A DNA stretch of 64,000 bases from positions 4,681,501 through 4,745,500 of the forward strand of contig NZ_FNTA01000004.1 of NCBI RefSeq assembly GCF_900105055.1, read 5' to 3'. The number at the start of each line of letters is the position of its first letter. Positions within the stretch are counted from its first letter, which is position 1. Shown here one piece after another: positions 40,556 through 48,242 of this stretch. The notes beneath the pieces are model-generated. The model saw only the letters and a program-made list of their open reading frames with translations, was not told the DNA's origin and searched no databases. Both the position numbers and the translations under genes were made by a program. This stretch comes from Amycolatopsis lurida (GTDB lineage: Bacteria > Actinomycetota > Actinomycetes > Mycobacteriales > Pseudonocardiaceae).

Positions 40556-41572
40556 GTGGAGACGGCCGCCGCGCCGTTCCTGATCGGCATACTCGACGGC
40601 ATGGTGATCGAAGAACGCGTGGTGCCGCGAGGTGCCGGGCGAAAGCTGGTCAGCGGGCTGCTCATCGGGGCGGTCGTGCCGTTCGCGGTGCTGACGGCGT
40701 TGCGGCTGGTGGGCTACGACGGCAACACGTACACGATCGCGGCGCTCGCGCTCACGCCGTACGCCGGGATCGCGACGCTGGTGCTCGGCGTCCTCGCGCT
40801 GGGGCTGCGCCGCTGGTGGATCGGTGTGGTCGCGTTGGTGCTGACCTGCACGATCGCGTCCCTGGTGCTGCCGCGGTCGTTCGCGAACGAGCAGAAGGCG
40901 CTCGCCGGGAAGCACGTGCGCGTGCTGGCGTCGAACATGCTCGGCGGGCAGGCGGATCCGGATAGGATCGTCGGCTACGTGAAGGAGCACCGGGTCGACG
41001 TCCTGAGCCTGACCGAGATGACGCCCGAGGCGATCACCGGGCTCGAACGGGCCGGGCTGTTCCAGGTCCTGCCCTACCACGTGCTGCACCCGGCCGAGTG
41101 GGCGTCGGGCTCCGGGCTGGTGTCGAGGTATCCGCTGACGCCGCTGAAGCTGAGCGGCGCTTCGGACTACAAGCAGCCCAGCGCGAGCGTGGACCTCGGC
41201 GACGGCGTCCGGATCGAGGTCGTCGCGGTCCATCCGGCGGCGCCGATGTGGGACCGGCACGCTTGGGTCGACGAGGCCAAGGACCTGCCGTATGCCGACG
41301 CCGAGCACGACATCCGGATCCTGGCGGGCGACTTCAACGCGAGCCTCGACCACGCGCTCTTCCGTGAGCTGCTGACCAGGGGATACGTGGACGCGGCCGA
41401 TCAGCTGGGGAAGGCGCTGGAGGGCACCTGGACGAACGGGCTGGTGCCGCCGGTGCCGATCGACCACGTGCTGGCGGACAAACGGACGGCCATCGCGGAC
41501 TTCAAGGTGCTGGAGACGCCGGGCAGCGATCACGACGCCGTCTACGCGGAAATCGTCCTGCCCGGAAAGTGA
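40556..41572 (+). CDS. membrane-anchored endonuclease/exonuclease/phosphatase family protein
   Basis: A 338-residue protein with three membrane helices at about residues 30-52, 59-80 and 85-104, followed by an EEP-fold domain outside the membrane. Metal and phosphate-binding residues of the fold are present: Asn in RVLASNMLGG, Glu in SLTEMTPE, Asp-Asn in LAGDFNAS and the terminal His in GSDHDAVY. Family members include phosphodiesterases, sphingomyelinase-like enzymes and nucleases; the substrate is open. A GTG start at 40556 with ggaggtgtt upstream is used; an ATG 45 bases later is possible. Confidence 0.8.
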   Translation: METAAAPFLIGILDGMVIEERVVPRGAGRKLVSGLLIGAVVPFAVLTALRLVGYDGNTYTIAALALTPYAGIATLVLGVLALGLRRWWIGVVALVLTCTIASLVLPRSFANEQKALAGKHVRVLASNMLGGQADPDRIVGYVKEHRVDVLSLTEMTPEAITGLERAGLFQVLPYHVLHPAEWASGSGLVSRYPLTPLKLSGASDYKQPSASVDLGDGVRIEVVAVHPAAPMWDRHAWVDEAKDLPYADAEHDIRILAGDFNASLDHALFRELLTRGYVDAADQLGKALEGTWTNGLVPPVPIDHVLADKRTAIADFKVLETPGSDHDAVYAEIVLPGK

Positions 41573-41596
41573 CCTTCCGCTGGCAGGCTTCCGCTC

Positions 41597-42433
41597 ATGA
41601 GGAAGCTCTGGGGAGTGCTCGTGTTTTCGCTGGTCGCGGCGTGCGTCCCGGGACAGTTGCCGCCGGCCGAGGCGAAGAGCGCGCTGGGCTTCACCGCCCG
41701 GCCGGGCGAGGCGCGGTCCCTCGGCGTCCAGGATCCCGTCGTCGAGGCCGAGCGGCTGTTCCGGCCGGGTCCCGACCGGCGAGCGGTGGCGCTGGCCCGC
41801 GCGGGCCGGAACGCGATCGGTGTCGGGGTCCGTGAGTTCCCCGGTGAAGAACGGTCCGAGCCGATCGCGTGGGTGACCGAAGACGAAGGCCGCAGCGTGC
41901 GCGAGATCGTCCTGCCGCAGGACCGGCCAGGGCGCTGGTCGCCGACGGCGGTCGCGGCCGAGGGTGATCAGGTCCTCGTGGCCGGCTCGCTCGGCGGGGA
42001 CGTGCGGGTGTGGGCCTCCGGCGACGCGGGCGCGACCTGGACGGTCTCGCCGGTGCTGGTGTGGGGAAGCGACCTCTGGTTCTCCACGGTGCTCCGGACA
42101 GGCGGGGAATGGTTGCTGGCCGGGGGGTCCGCGGCCGGGGCGCTGGTGGTGACCGGTACGCCCGGTGTCTGGGTGACCGCTTCCCTCGGGGACGGCCGGA
42201 TCCTCGGCGGGACGGTCGACAAGGCGGGAAAGCCCGTGCTGTTCGGCGACCGCGTGGAGTGGAACCAGGCCCGGACCTCGAACCGGTCGTGCCTGGTGGT
42301 GTGGGTCGCCGACGGCGGCTGGCAGCGGGGTGAACTGGGCTGCCCGGCGGATCGGCTCGTCGCCGCGGTGACCCTCGACGACGGGCGGGTGATGCTGAAG
42401 GGCGAACGCGACCTGTGGATCCGCCCTAGCTGA
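41597..42433 (+). CDS. predicted lipoprotein with beta-propeller-like repeats
   Basis: A 278-residue exported protein with a short signal ending in the lipobox L-V-A-A-C, so lipid attachment at Cys16 is likely. The mature part is rich in beta strands and contains blade-like patterns of the BNR/sialidase type (SGDAGATWTVSP, and WVTEDEGRS). No catalytic residues can be assigned. It begins 24 bases after the EEP gene, probably in one operon. Its end overlaps the convergent Sir2 gene by eight bases. Not recognised at the gene level. Confidence 0.65.
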   Translation: MRKLWGVLVFSLVAACVPGQLPPAEAKSALGFTARPGEARSLGVQDPVVEAERLFRPGPDRRAVALARAGRNAIGVGVREFPGEERSEPIAWVTEDEGRSVREIVLPQDRPGRWSPTAVAAEGDQVLVAGSLGGDVRVWASGDAGATWTVSPVLVWGSDLWFSTVLRTGGEWLLAGGSAAGALVVTGTPGVWVTASLGDGRILGGTVDKAGKPVLFGDRVEWNQARTSNRSCLVVWVADGGWQRGELGCPADRLVAAVTLDDGRVMLKGERDLWIRPS

Positions 42434-43238
42434 GCAGCGCGTCCAGCGCCCTGAGCGTTTCCAGGCCGTTGCCGGCCAGTGAAACGCCGCGGCCGTGCCG
42501 GACCTGTGGCTCGCGCGGGTTGATCCGGACCAGCGCGCCGGTCGCGGCGCTGGCCAGCTCCGAGTACCGCCGCACCGTCGGCACGGCCTGCCCGGCGCCG
42601 AGCTCCACCACGACGAGGTCGCGGTGCTCGCGGCGCCACGCGTTCAGCTCGTCGAGCTGGGCTTGGCTGCGCTGACCGAGCCAGTCGTAGTCGCCGAACA
42701 TCAGGATGTTGGGCCGGGCGAGGCCACCACAGCGCGGGCAGGACGGCAGCGGTTCGAGCGCGCGCATGCTGTCTTCGTCGATCGGGACCGCGACGTCATC
42801 CGCGGGCCAGATCTCCTTGGTGCACCTGGCGAGGCACTGCAGGTGATGGATGGACCCGTGCGCCTCGGCGACCTGGGAGTAGCCCGCCTTCTGGAATTGT
42901 CCGTCCACATTGGACGTGAACGCACGTGTGCCGCCCGGTTTACGTGCTCCCCAGGACCGCAGGAGACGGAACCCGTCGTGCGGGACGGTGTCGCGGTACA
43001 GCGCGAGCCGGTGCCCGTAGAAACCCCAGGCCAGCTCGGGGTCTTCGGCGAAATGGCGCGGGTCGGCCAGTTCGACGAAGCTGATGCCCAGCCGCTCGTA
43101 CGGCGGATATGCCTTCCAGAAACCTTCGTCGCCCCGGAAATCGGGCAGGCCGGAGTCGACACCCATCCCGGCACCGGCGCAGACGAGCAGCGCGCCGGCG
43201 CCGTCGATCAGTTCCGCGGCTCGTTCGAGCTCACTCAC
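42426..43238 (-). CDS. Sir2-family NAD-dependent protein deacylase
   Basis: A 270-residue sirtuin. The NAD-binding motif GAGMGVDSGLPDFRG corresponds to GAGxSxxSGIPDFR, TSNVDGQF to the TQNID motif, and HGSIHHLQC to the catalytic histidine region. Zinc-ligand cysteines are paired as C-x3-C (CLARC) and C-x2-C (CPRC). The first Cys pair has a wider spacing than the common C-x2-C. It deacylates lysine side chains in an NAD-dependent reaction. The GTG start overlaps the end of mhuD by eight bases, so both genes are translated from one minus-strand mRNA. Confidence 0.87.
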   Translation of the reverse strand: MSELERAAELIDGAGALLVCAGAGMGVDSGLPDFRGDEGFWKAYPPYERLGISFVELADPRHFAEDPELAWGFYGHRLALYRDTVPHDGFRLLRSWGARKPGGTRAFTSNVDGQFQKAGYSQVAEAHGSIHHLQCLARCTKEIWPADDVAVPIDEDSMRALEPLPSCPRCGGLARPNILMFGDYDWLGQRSQAQLDELNAWRREHRDLVVVELGAGQAVPTVRRYSELASAATGALVRINPREPQVRHGRGVSLAGNGLETLRALDALLS

Positions 43239-43539
43239 CCGGCTTCGAAGCCTGGACGACCTCGAATTCCAGCAGATTCGCGCCGGTGGAGACCGGCTTC
43301 GCGCGCTCGCCCGCGTGCGCCTCACGCGCCGGGCCGGACGCCCACGCCTGGTACGCCTCTTCGGACTCCCACTTGGTGTAGACGAAGTAGCGCGACTCGC
43401 CGGAGACCGGGCGGAGCAGCTCGAAGCCGAGGAAGCCGGGCTGATTGTCGACGGCGTGCAGCCGCGCGGCGAACCGCTTCTCCAGCTCGGGGCCTGCGCC
43501 TTCGGGGACCTCGATCGCGTTGATCTTCACGACAGCCAT
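43231..43539 (-). CDS. mhuD: heme-degrading monooxygenase, MhuD type
   Basis: A 102-residue ABM-fold protein that closely follows the mycobacterial MhuD pattern, VVKINAIEVPEGAGPELEKR. The residues known to matter for heme binding and oxidation are in the same positions: Asn7, Trp66 and the heme ligand His75; Arg22 and Arg26 are also present. MhuD opens heme to mycobilin and releases iron without CO. It overlaps a sirtuin gene downstream and lies back to back with a flavin monooxygenase gene. No iron box was seen within the 61-base gap. Confidence 0.9.
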   Translation of the reverse strand: MAVVKINAIEVPEGAGPELEKRFAARLHAVDNQPGFLGFELLRPVSGESRYFVYTKWESEEAYQAWASGPAREAHAGERAKPVSTGANLLEFEVVQASKPGE

Positions 43540-43600
43540 GCCGCCAGCCTACGACGAAACTCTTTTGCGCCGCGATGTGATGCGTGGGACCTTCCAGAGG

Positions 43601-44797
43601 ATGGCTGACACCAAGATCCTCATCTCCGGGGCGAGCGTCGCCGGGCCGGCGCTCGCCTTCTGGCTCGCCAGGTACGGCTTCCAGGTGACCGTCGTGGAGC
43701 GCGCGCCTTCGCTGCGCCCCGGCGGTCAGGCCGTCGACCTGCGCGGAACGGCCAAGGAGGTCGCGCGCCGGATGGGCCTGGACGAACGCATCCGGGCCGC
43801 CTGCACGGACACGAAGGGCGAGACGCTCGTCGACCGGAAGAACCGCACGAAGGCCACGATCCGCGCCGACGACTTCGACGGTGACGGCGTCGTGGCCGAG
43901 ATCGAGATCCTCCGCGGTGACCTGACCGAAGTGCTCTACGAGGCGACCAAGGAGACGACGGAGTACGTCTTCGGCGACCGGATCACCGCGCTGGACGAGC
44001 GGGCCGACGGCGTCGACGTCACCTTCGCCGGTGGTGCGCGGCGGACGTACGACATGGTCATCGGGGCGGACGGGCTGCATTCGGGAGTGCGGGCGCTGGC
44101 CTTCGGCGAGGAGTCCCGGTTCGTCCGGCATCTGGGCTCTTACCTGGCGTTCTTCACCGTGCCGAACCGGCTGGGCCTGCGGAACTGGGCCGTCGGCTAC
44201 GACGACGTCGGCCGGTCCGCCGGGATCCGCGCCGTCCGTGACGGCGACGAGGCGATGGCCTACTTCGGGTTCGCCGCGGAGAAGGTGGACTACGACTATC
44301 GCGACGTCGAGGCGCAGAAGGCGCTGGTGCGCGAGTTCGCGGCCGGGATGGAGTGGGAGGCGCCCTGGCTGCTGGACCGGATGGACGAGGCCCCCGACTT
44401 CTACTTCGATTCGTGCGCCCAGGTGATCATGGAGTCCTGGTCGCGTGGCCGCGTCGGGCTGCTGGGCGACGCCGCTTTCTGCCCCTCGCCGCTTTCCGGG
44501 CAGGGCACGAGCCTGGCGTTCGTCGGCGCGTACGTCCTCGCCGGGGAACTCGCCGCCGGTCTCGACACCGGGCTCAAGCGCTACGAGGCGGTCATGCGCG
44601 AGTTCGTAGAGAAGACGCAGGCGATGGGGCGGGAGAACGCGGAGTCGATCTTCGCGAAGTCGCGTACCGCGCTGCGGATGCGCTACGTGATGATGCGGGT
44701 CATGCGGCTCAAGCCGTTCGCCGCGCTGGCGTCGCGGAAGATGCGGGACGTGGTGAACGGCATCGACCTGCCGGACTACCCCGCCTCTCGCATTTAG
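43601..44797 (+). CDS. FAD-dependent monooxygenase (PHBH fold)
   Basis: A 398-residue flavoprotein with the N-terminal dinucleotide-binding motif ILISGASVAGPALAFWLARYG, the second FAD motif GADGLHSGVR and the third VGLLGDAAFCPSPLSGQG. This class hydroxylates aromatic compounds, including antibiotics such as tetracyclines and rifamycins, but no substrate can be named. The ATG at 43601 gives the family N-terminus, though the purine-rich agagg abuts it; an ATG at 43580 would give a better spaced start. The stop codon is inside the first of the 44.8-kb repeats. Confidence 0.85.
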   Translation: MADTKILISGASVAGPALAFWLARYGFQVTVVERAPSLRPGGQAVDLRGTAKEVARRMGLDERIRAACTDTKGETLVDRKNRTKATIRADDFDGDGVVAEIEILRGDLTEVLYEATKETTEYVFGDRITALDERADGVDVTFAGGARRTYDMVIGADGLHSGVRALAFGEESRFVRHLGSYLAFFTVPNRLGLRNWAVGYDDVGRSAGIRAVRDGDEAMAYFGFAAEKVDYDYRDVEAQKALVREFAAGMEWEAPWLLDRMDEAPDFYFDSCAQVIMESWSRGRVGLLGDAAFCPSPLSGQGTSLAFVGAYVLAGELAAGLDTGLKRYEAVMREFVEKTQAMGRENAESIFAKSRTALRMRYVMMRVMRLKPFAALASRKMRDVVNGIDLPDYPASRI

Positions 44798-45132
44798 AGG
44801 ACTGAATGCGGGTTGCACATCACCCGCGGGCCGTGTCGCGACATCCAGCGTCCCTGCCCAAGCGCGCGAAGGCCGCACTCCTGCGCATTTAGAGGACTGA
44901 ATGCGTGAGTGGGTGTTCGCCCCACCCCGGCCGACGCGCGCAGCGGTCCGCTCAGCCGGGATGGGTTGCGAAAGCCACTTTCGCAACCTTGAGCGTTGCG
45001 AAAGTGGCTTTCGCAACGCGCTGGCGTCGGGTGGAAGTGGGAGACGACCGCATTCAGATGACGACATGCCGTCCCTGCCCAAGCGCGCGAAGGGCCGCAC
45101 TCCTGCGCATTTGGAGGACTGAACGCGGGGGT
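44790..45132. repeat. repeat-rich intergenic region between the flavin monooxygenase and an M1 peptidase
   Basis: About 335 bases without a credible gene. The 20-base element gcatttagaggactgaatgc occurs exactly at 44790-44809 and 44885-44904, and with two changes at 45107-45126. About 50 bases (44850-44900) that include the second copy are repeated almost exactly at 45071-45122. The 53-bp palindrome is between them. Each 20-mer can form a small hairpin (gcatt/aatgc). The two genes converge here, so a terminator role in both directions fits, but the direct repeat suggests duplication of a small element. Confidence 0.82.
44965..45017. repeat. 53-bp palindromic repeat element, copy 2
   Basis: The arms at 44965-44987 and 44995-45017 are identical to those of copy 1 at 13612-13664, with a different seven-base spacer (cttgagc here, cttcaac there). 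The arms are perfect complements; conservation of the arms with a changing spacer argues for selection or recent spread. Confidence 0.87.
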
Positions 45133-46575
45133 TCAGCCTCGCAGGGTGCCCGGCAGCAGCTCGGCGTCCGGCGGGATCGTCGTGCCGTGGAACCACGCGT
45201 CGAAGAACGGCCTCAGATTCTGCTCCGAAAGCTTGCTCGTGAACGCCTCGAAGTCCGCCCAAGAGGCGTTGGCGTTGCGGTACGCCGCCGGCCATTCCTT
45301 CAGCAGGCGCGTGAACGCGACTTCGCCGATCTTCCGCCGCAGCGCGTGGATGGCCAGGATCCCCTTGTCGTAGACGCCGTGGAACTCCTGCCCGGCCCCC
45401 ATATCGACCAGTTTCGGGGTCCAGAAATCCTGGCTGCCGCGCATGATCTCGAGGCCGGCGCGGTAGCGGTCGTCCAGGTTCTCGTGGTCCCGCGACTCCT
45501 GCCACAGCCATTGCGCGTACGACGCGAGGCATTCGTTGAGGCAGATGTCGGACCACGATTTCAGCGTCACCGAATCGCCGAACCACTGGTGCGCGGTTTC
45601 GTGCACCACCGTGATCAGGTCGGCCCATTTCGCGTAGGTCGGCCTGGTCTGGGTCTCCAGCGAGAAATGGATGTCCTCGTCGAGATAGATGCCGCCCGCC
45701 GCGTCCACCGGATACGGCCCGAACTTCGAGCTCAGGAAACCGATGATCTCCGGCAGCCGCCTGCCGGTGTCGCGCCGGTCCTCGGCGCCCGGCGCGTACG
45801 CGTTGACCACCGGGGTCCCGTCCGGGAGCGCCATCCGGTCGACGGTGAACTTGTCGATCGCCACCGTGGTCAGATAGGACGCCACGGGTGTGCGCTCCTG
45901 CCAGGACGTCGTGGTCCAGCCGTTGGTCGCGGTCTGCTGGATCTCGCGCCCGTTCGAGACGACGGTCCAGCCGTCCGGCACACGCGCGGTGAGGGTGAAC
46001 ATCGCCTTGTCGCGCGGGGTCTCGTTGACGGGATACCAGAACGACGCCGAATGCGGCTCGCCGACGATGAACGCGCCGCCGTCCTTCGACTTCTGCCAGC
46101 CGTTCTCGCTGCCGCCCGCCTTGGGCGTCGCCGATGGGTCGCCGCCGTAGACGACCTTCGTGCGGAAGACGGTCCCGTTCCTGATCGGCTCGGCGGGCGT
46201 CACCACCAGTTCGAATTCGCCCTCGCGCGCGAACTTCGCCGGTTTCCCGTCCACTTCGACGGATTGCACGGTCAAGCCGCGTAAGTCCAGGTTGTACCGA
46301 TCGAGGTCCTGGGTCGCGTTCGCGATCACCGTGGTGTCGCCGTCCAGCCGCCCCTTCGCGGGGTCGTACGTGATCCCCACCTGGTATTCGGTCGCGTCGT
46401 AACCGCCGTTTCCGTCCATCGGGTAGTACGGGTCGCCCGCGCCCGAAGCGCCGGGAGCCGGGTTCATCGGCGGCGGCGGCGGGGGCGTGGCCGGAGGCGG
46501 ATCGGCGGTGCAGCCGATAATCAGGGCGCAGACGGCCCCCAGTACCAGACCGGCGGCGGGGACACGGCTGCGCAT
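45133..46575 (-). CDS. M1-family zinc metallopeptidase lipoprotein, paralogue 2
   Basis: A 480-residue paralogue of the enzyme encoded at 33.8-35.2 kb. It has a lipobox (LIIGC) rather than a plain signal peptide, then a Pro-rich linker and the shared PYYPMDGNGGYD start of the mature domain. The zinc site is complete: His325-Glu-Thr-Ala-His329 and Glu348 in NECLASY; the exopeptidase loop is FSLETQTRP. It should be an active aminopeptidase anchored to the outer face of the membrane. The ATG at 46575 is used because it precedes the signal peptide directly. It is divergent from the hydrolase gene. Confidence 0.9.
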   Translation of the reverse strand: MRSRVPAAGLVLGAVCALIIGCTADPPPATPPPPPPMNPAPGASGAGDPYYPMDGNGGYDATEYQVGITYDPAKGRLDGDTTVIANATQDLDRYNLDLRGLTVQSVEVDGKPAKFAREGEFELVVTPAEPIRNGTVFRTKVVYGGDPSATPKAGGSENGWQKSKDGGAFIVGEPHSASFWYPVNETPRDKAMFTLTARVPDGWTVVSNGREIQQTATNGWTTTSWQERTPVASYLTTVAIDKFTVDRMALPDGTPVVNAYAPGAEDRRDTGRRLPEIIGFLSSKFGPYPVDAAGGIYLDEDIHFSLETQTRPTYAKWADLITVVHETAHQWFGDSVTLKSWSDICLNECLASYAQWLWQESRDHENLDDRYRAGLEIMRGSQDFWTPKLVDMGAGQEFHGVYDKGILAIHALRRKIGEVAFTRLLKEWPAAYRNANASWADFEAFTSKLSEQNLRPFFDAWFHGTTIPPDAELLPGTLRG

Positions 46576-46588
46576 GGAGGGGAGCTTA

Positions 46589-47371
46589 GTGGTGATCCAG
46601 CGCGACGGGTTGATCACTTTCGGCGGTGACGGGCCGCCGATCGTCCTTCTGCACGGGTTGATGGGCAGGGCGACGACGTGGTGGCGGGTCGCGCGAAGGC
46701 TCGAGCCGTACGGGCGTGTCCACGGTCTCGACGCGCGAGGTCACGGGCGCGGACCGCGCGGTGGGCCCTGGCGCACCGAGCGGTTCGCCGACGACGTCGC
46801 CTCGGTGCTGCGGACCTTCGGCGAACCCGCGGTCCTGATCGGACATTCGATGGGCGGCCTGCACGCCTGGGTCACCGCGGCCACGCATCCCGAGCTCGTC
46901 CGCGCCGTGGTCTGCGAGGATTTCGCGCCGGACCAGCGCGGCCGGACCGTGGACACCTGGCGCGGGTACTTCGAATCGTGGCCGGTCCCGTTCCGTTCAC
47001 TGGCCCACGTCCGCGAGTTCTTCGGCGACACCGGCGACTACTTCATCGAATGCGTCGAGGAACGCGAAGACGGCTACCACCTGATCGCGTCCCTCCCGGA
47101 CCTGTACGAGATCGCGGCCGAATGGGGCAGGCGCGACTTCTGGGAGTTCGTCGAACGCGTGAAATGCCCGCTGCTCGCGATCGAAGGCGAACGGACCGCG
47201 ATGCCCCACGGCCAGCAGGCCGAGCTGGCCGCACGCGTGCCCGGCGGCCTCGGACGGCACATCGTCGTCCAAGGCGCCGGGCACGTGGTGCACGACGAAG
47301 CGCCGGAGACCTACCTCGGTGCGGTCGAAGCGTTCCTCTCCGACGTCCTCGGTCAGCCCTTCGCGAGCTGA
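46589..47371 (+). CDS. alpha/beta-fold hydrolase
   Basis: A 260-residue hydrolase with the oxyanion-hole segment VLLHGLMGRATTW, the nucleophile elbow GHSMGG, and the catalytic histidine in GAGHVVHDEAP. The acid is probably in the LLAIEGERTAM region. Length and motifs match serine esterases and peptidases of this fold; the substrate is unknown. A GTG start behind ggagggga is chosen; a second GTG is next to it. Start regions of this gene and the M1 lipoprotein gene nearly touch, so promoters overlap. Its 3' end overlaps the convergent thioredoxin gene by 19 bases. Confidence 0.78.
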   Translation: MVIQRDGLITFGGDGPPIVLLHGLMGRATTWWRVARRLEPYGRVHGLDARGHGRGPRGGPWRTERFADDVASVLRTFGEPAVLIGHSMGGLHAWVTAATHPELVRAVVCEDFAPDQRGRTVDTWRGYFESWPVPFRSLAHVREFFGDTGDYFIECVEEREDGYHLIASLPDLYEIAAEWGRRDFWEFVERVKCPLLAIEGERTAMPHGQQAELAARVPGGLGRHIVVQGAGHVVHDEAPETYLGAVEAFLSDVLGQPFAS

Positions 47372-47787
47372 GCGTCGATCCAGGCGCGCAGCCGCGCCTC
47401 GCCCGGGTAGCCGATGTTCCGCGAGGACGGCAGCTCGGCGGCGTTGCGGACACCGACCAGCGTCGGAAGGTAGCGGATGTTGTACCGGGTGGACAGATCC
47501 CGGCTCTGGTCGACGTCGACCTCGCCGAGCAGGAACCGGCCGCCGTATTCACCGGCGAGCCGTTCGATCACCGGCTTCATCTGGCGGCACGGCGGGCACC
47601 ACGTCGCGCCGAAGTCCATGATGACCAGCTTCTGCCGCGAGATGTTCATGACCTCGGCGTAGTTGGCCGAAGTCACCGTCATCACGTTCTCGGCCGCCGG
47701 CGCGGCCGAAGCCACGCCGTTGCCGAAGCCGGTGATGAGCGCCAGCACGCCGGCCAGCACGCAGACGAACCGTTTGCACTTGGACAA
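47353..47787 (-). CDS. secreted thioredoxin-fold protein
   Basis: A 144-residue protein with a Sec signal (about residues 1-28, ending VASA) and a thioredoxin domain with the redox pair W-C-P-P-C, in place of the usual WCGPC. cis-Pro is seen in YLPTLVG. CPPC is more oxidising than CGPC in other systems, so a role as an extracellular disulfide enzyme or an electron acceptor is possible. TTG start with aaaggagatc upstream. It lies 12 bases after the rhodanese gene on the same strand, an obvious two-gene operon. Confidence 0.86.
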   Translation of the reverse strand: MSKCKRFVCVLAGVLALITGFGNGVASAAPAAENVMTVTSANYAEVMNISRQKLVIMDFGATWCPPCRQMKPVIERLAGEYGGRFLLGEVDVDQSRDLSTRYNIRYLPTLVGVRNAAELPSSRNIGYPGEARLRAWIDAQLAKG

Positions 47788-47799
47788 GACGATCTCCTT

Positions 47800-48150
47800 T
47801 CAGGACGAAGACCAGGTCGGCAACCCGTTCGCGACCCAGTCTTCGATGCCTTCGCGGTATTTGCGGACGTTCGTGTACCCGAGTTCCAGCAGCCGCCGCC
47901 CGACGAATTCACTGTTGCGGCACGGTGTGTTCGCGCAATAGACGACGATCTCGGCGGCCTTGTCCGGAAGCACTTCCGGTGCCAGCCGGTCGGTGAATTC
48001 GGCCGCCCGTTCGTAGGGGAAACCCGGAATGTTGCGTGCCTCCGGAAGATGTTCCTTCGCGAAATAGGCGACCGGCATCGTGTCCACCACGACCACCGAT
48101 CCGGACTCCATCCGGGAGAGCAGTTCCGCACGGGTGATCAACGGCAGCAT
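47800..48150 (-). CDS. rhodanese-like domain protein
   Basis: A 116-residue single-domain rhodanese. The family entry VVVVDTMPVAYFAKEHLPEARNIPG contains the conserved Asp and the HLPGA-like turn. The active-site loop is Y-C-A-N-T-P-C-R-N-S, with two cysteines and an arginine at the end (CX5R), longer than the six-residue loop of E. coli GlpE. It may carry a persulfide on the first cysteine and use the second as partner. It is cytosolic, unlike the secreted thioredoxin coupled to it. ATG start with gaaggggc upstream. Confidence 0.87.
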   Translation of the reverse strand: MLPLITRAELLSRMESGSVVVVDTMPVAYFAKEHLPEARNIPGFPYERAAEFTDRLAPEVLPDKAAEIVVYCANTPCRNSEFVGRRLLELGYTNVRKYREGIEDWVANGLPTWSSS

Positions 48151-48242
48151 GGTGCCCCTTCTTTCGGCGACCGTGATTGACGATTCCCATCGTCGGGGCG
48201 CTCGCGGGACACGCTCTAGTGCCGCATCGGCATGCCGAAGGG

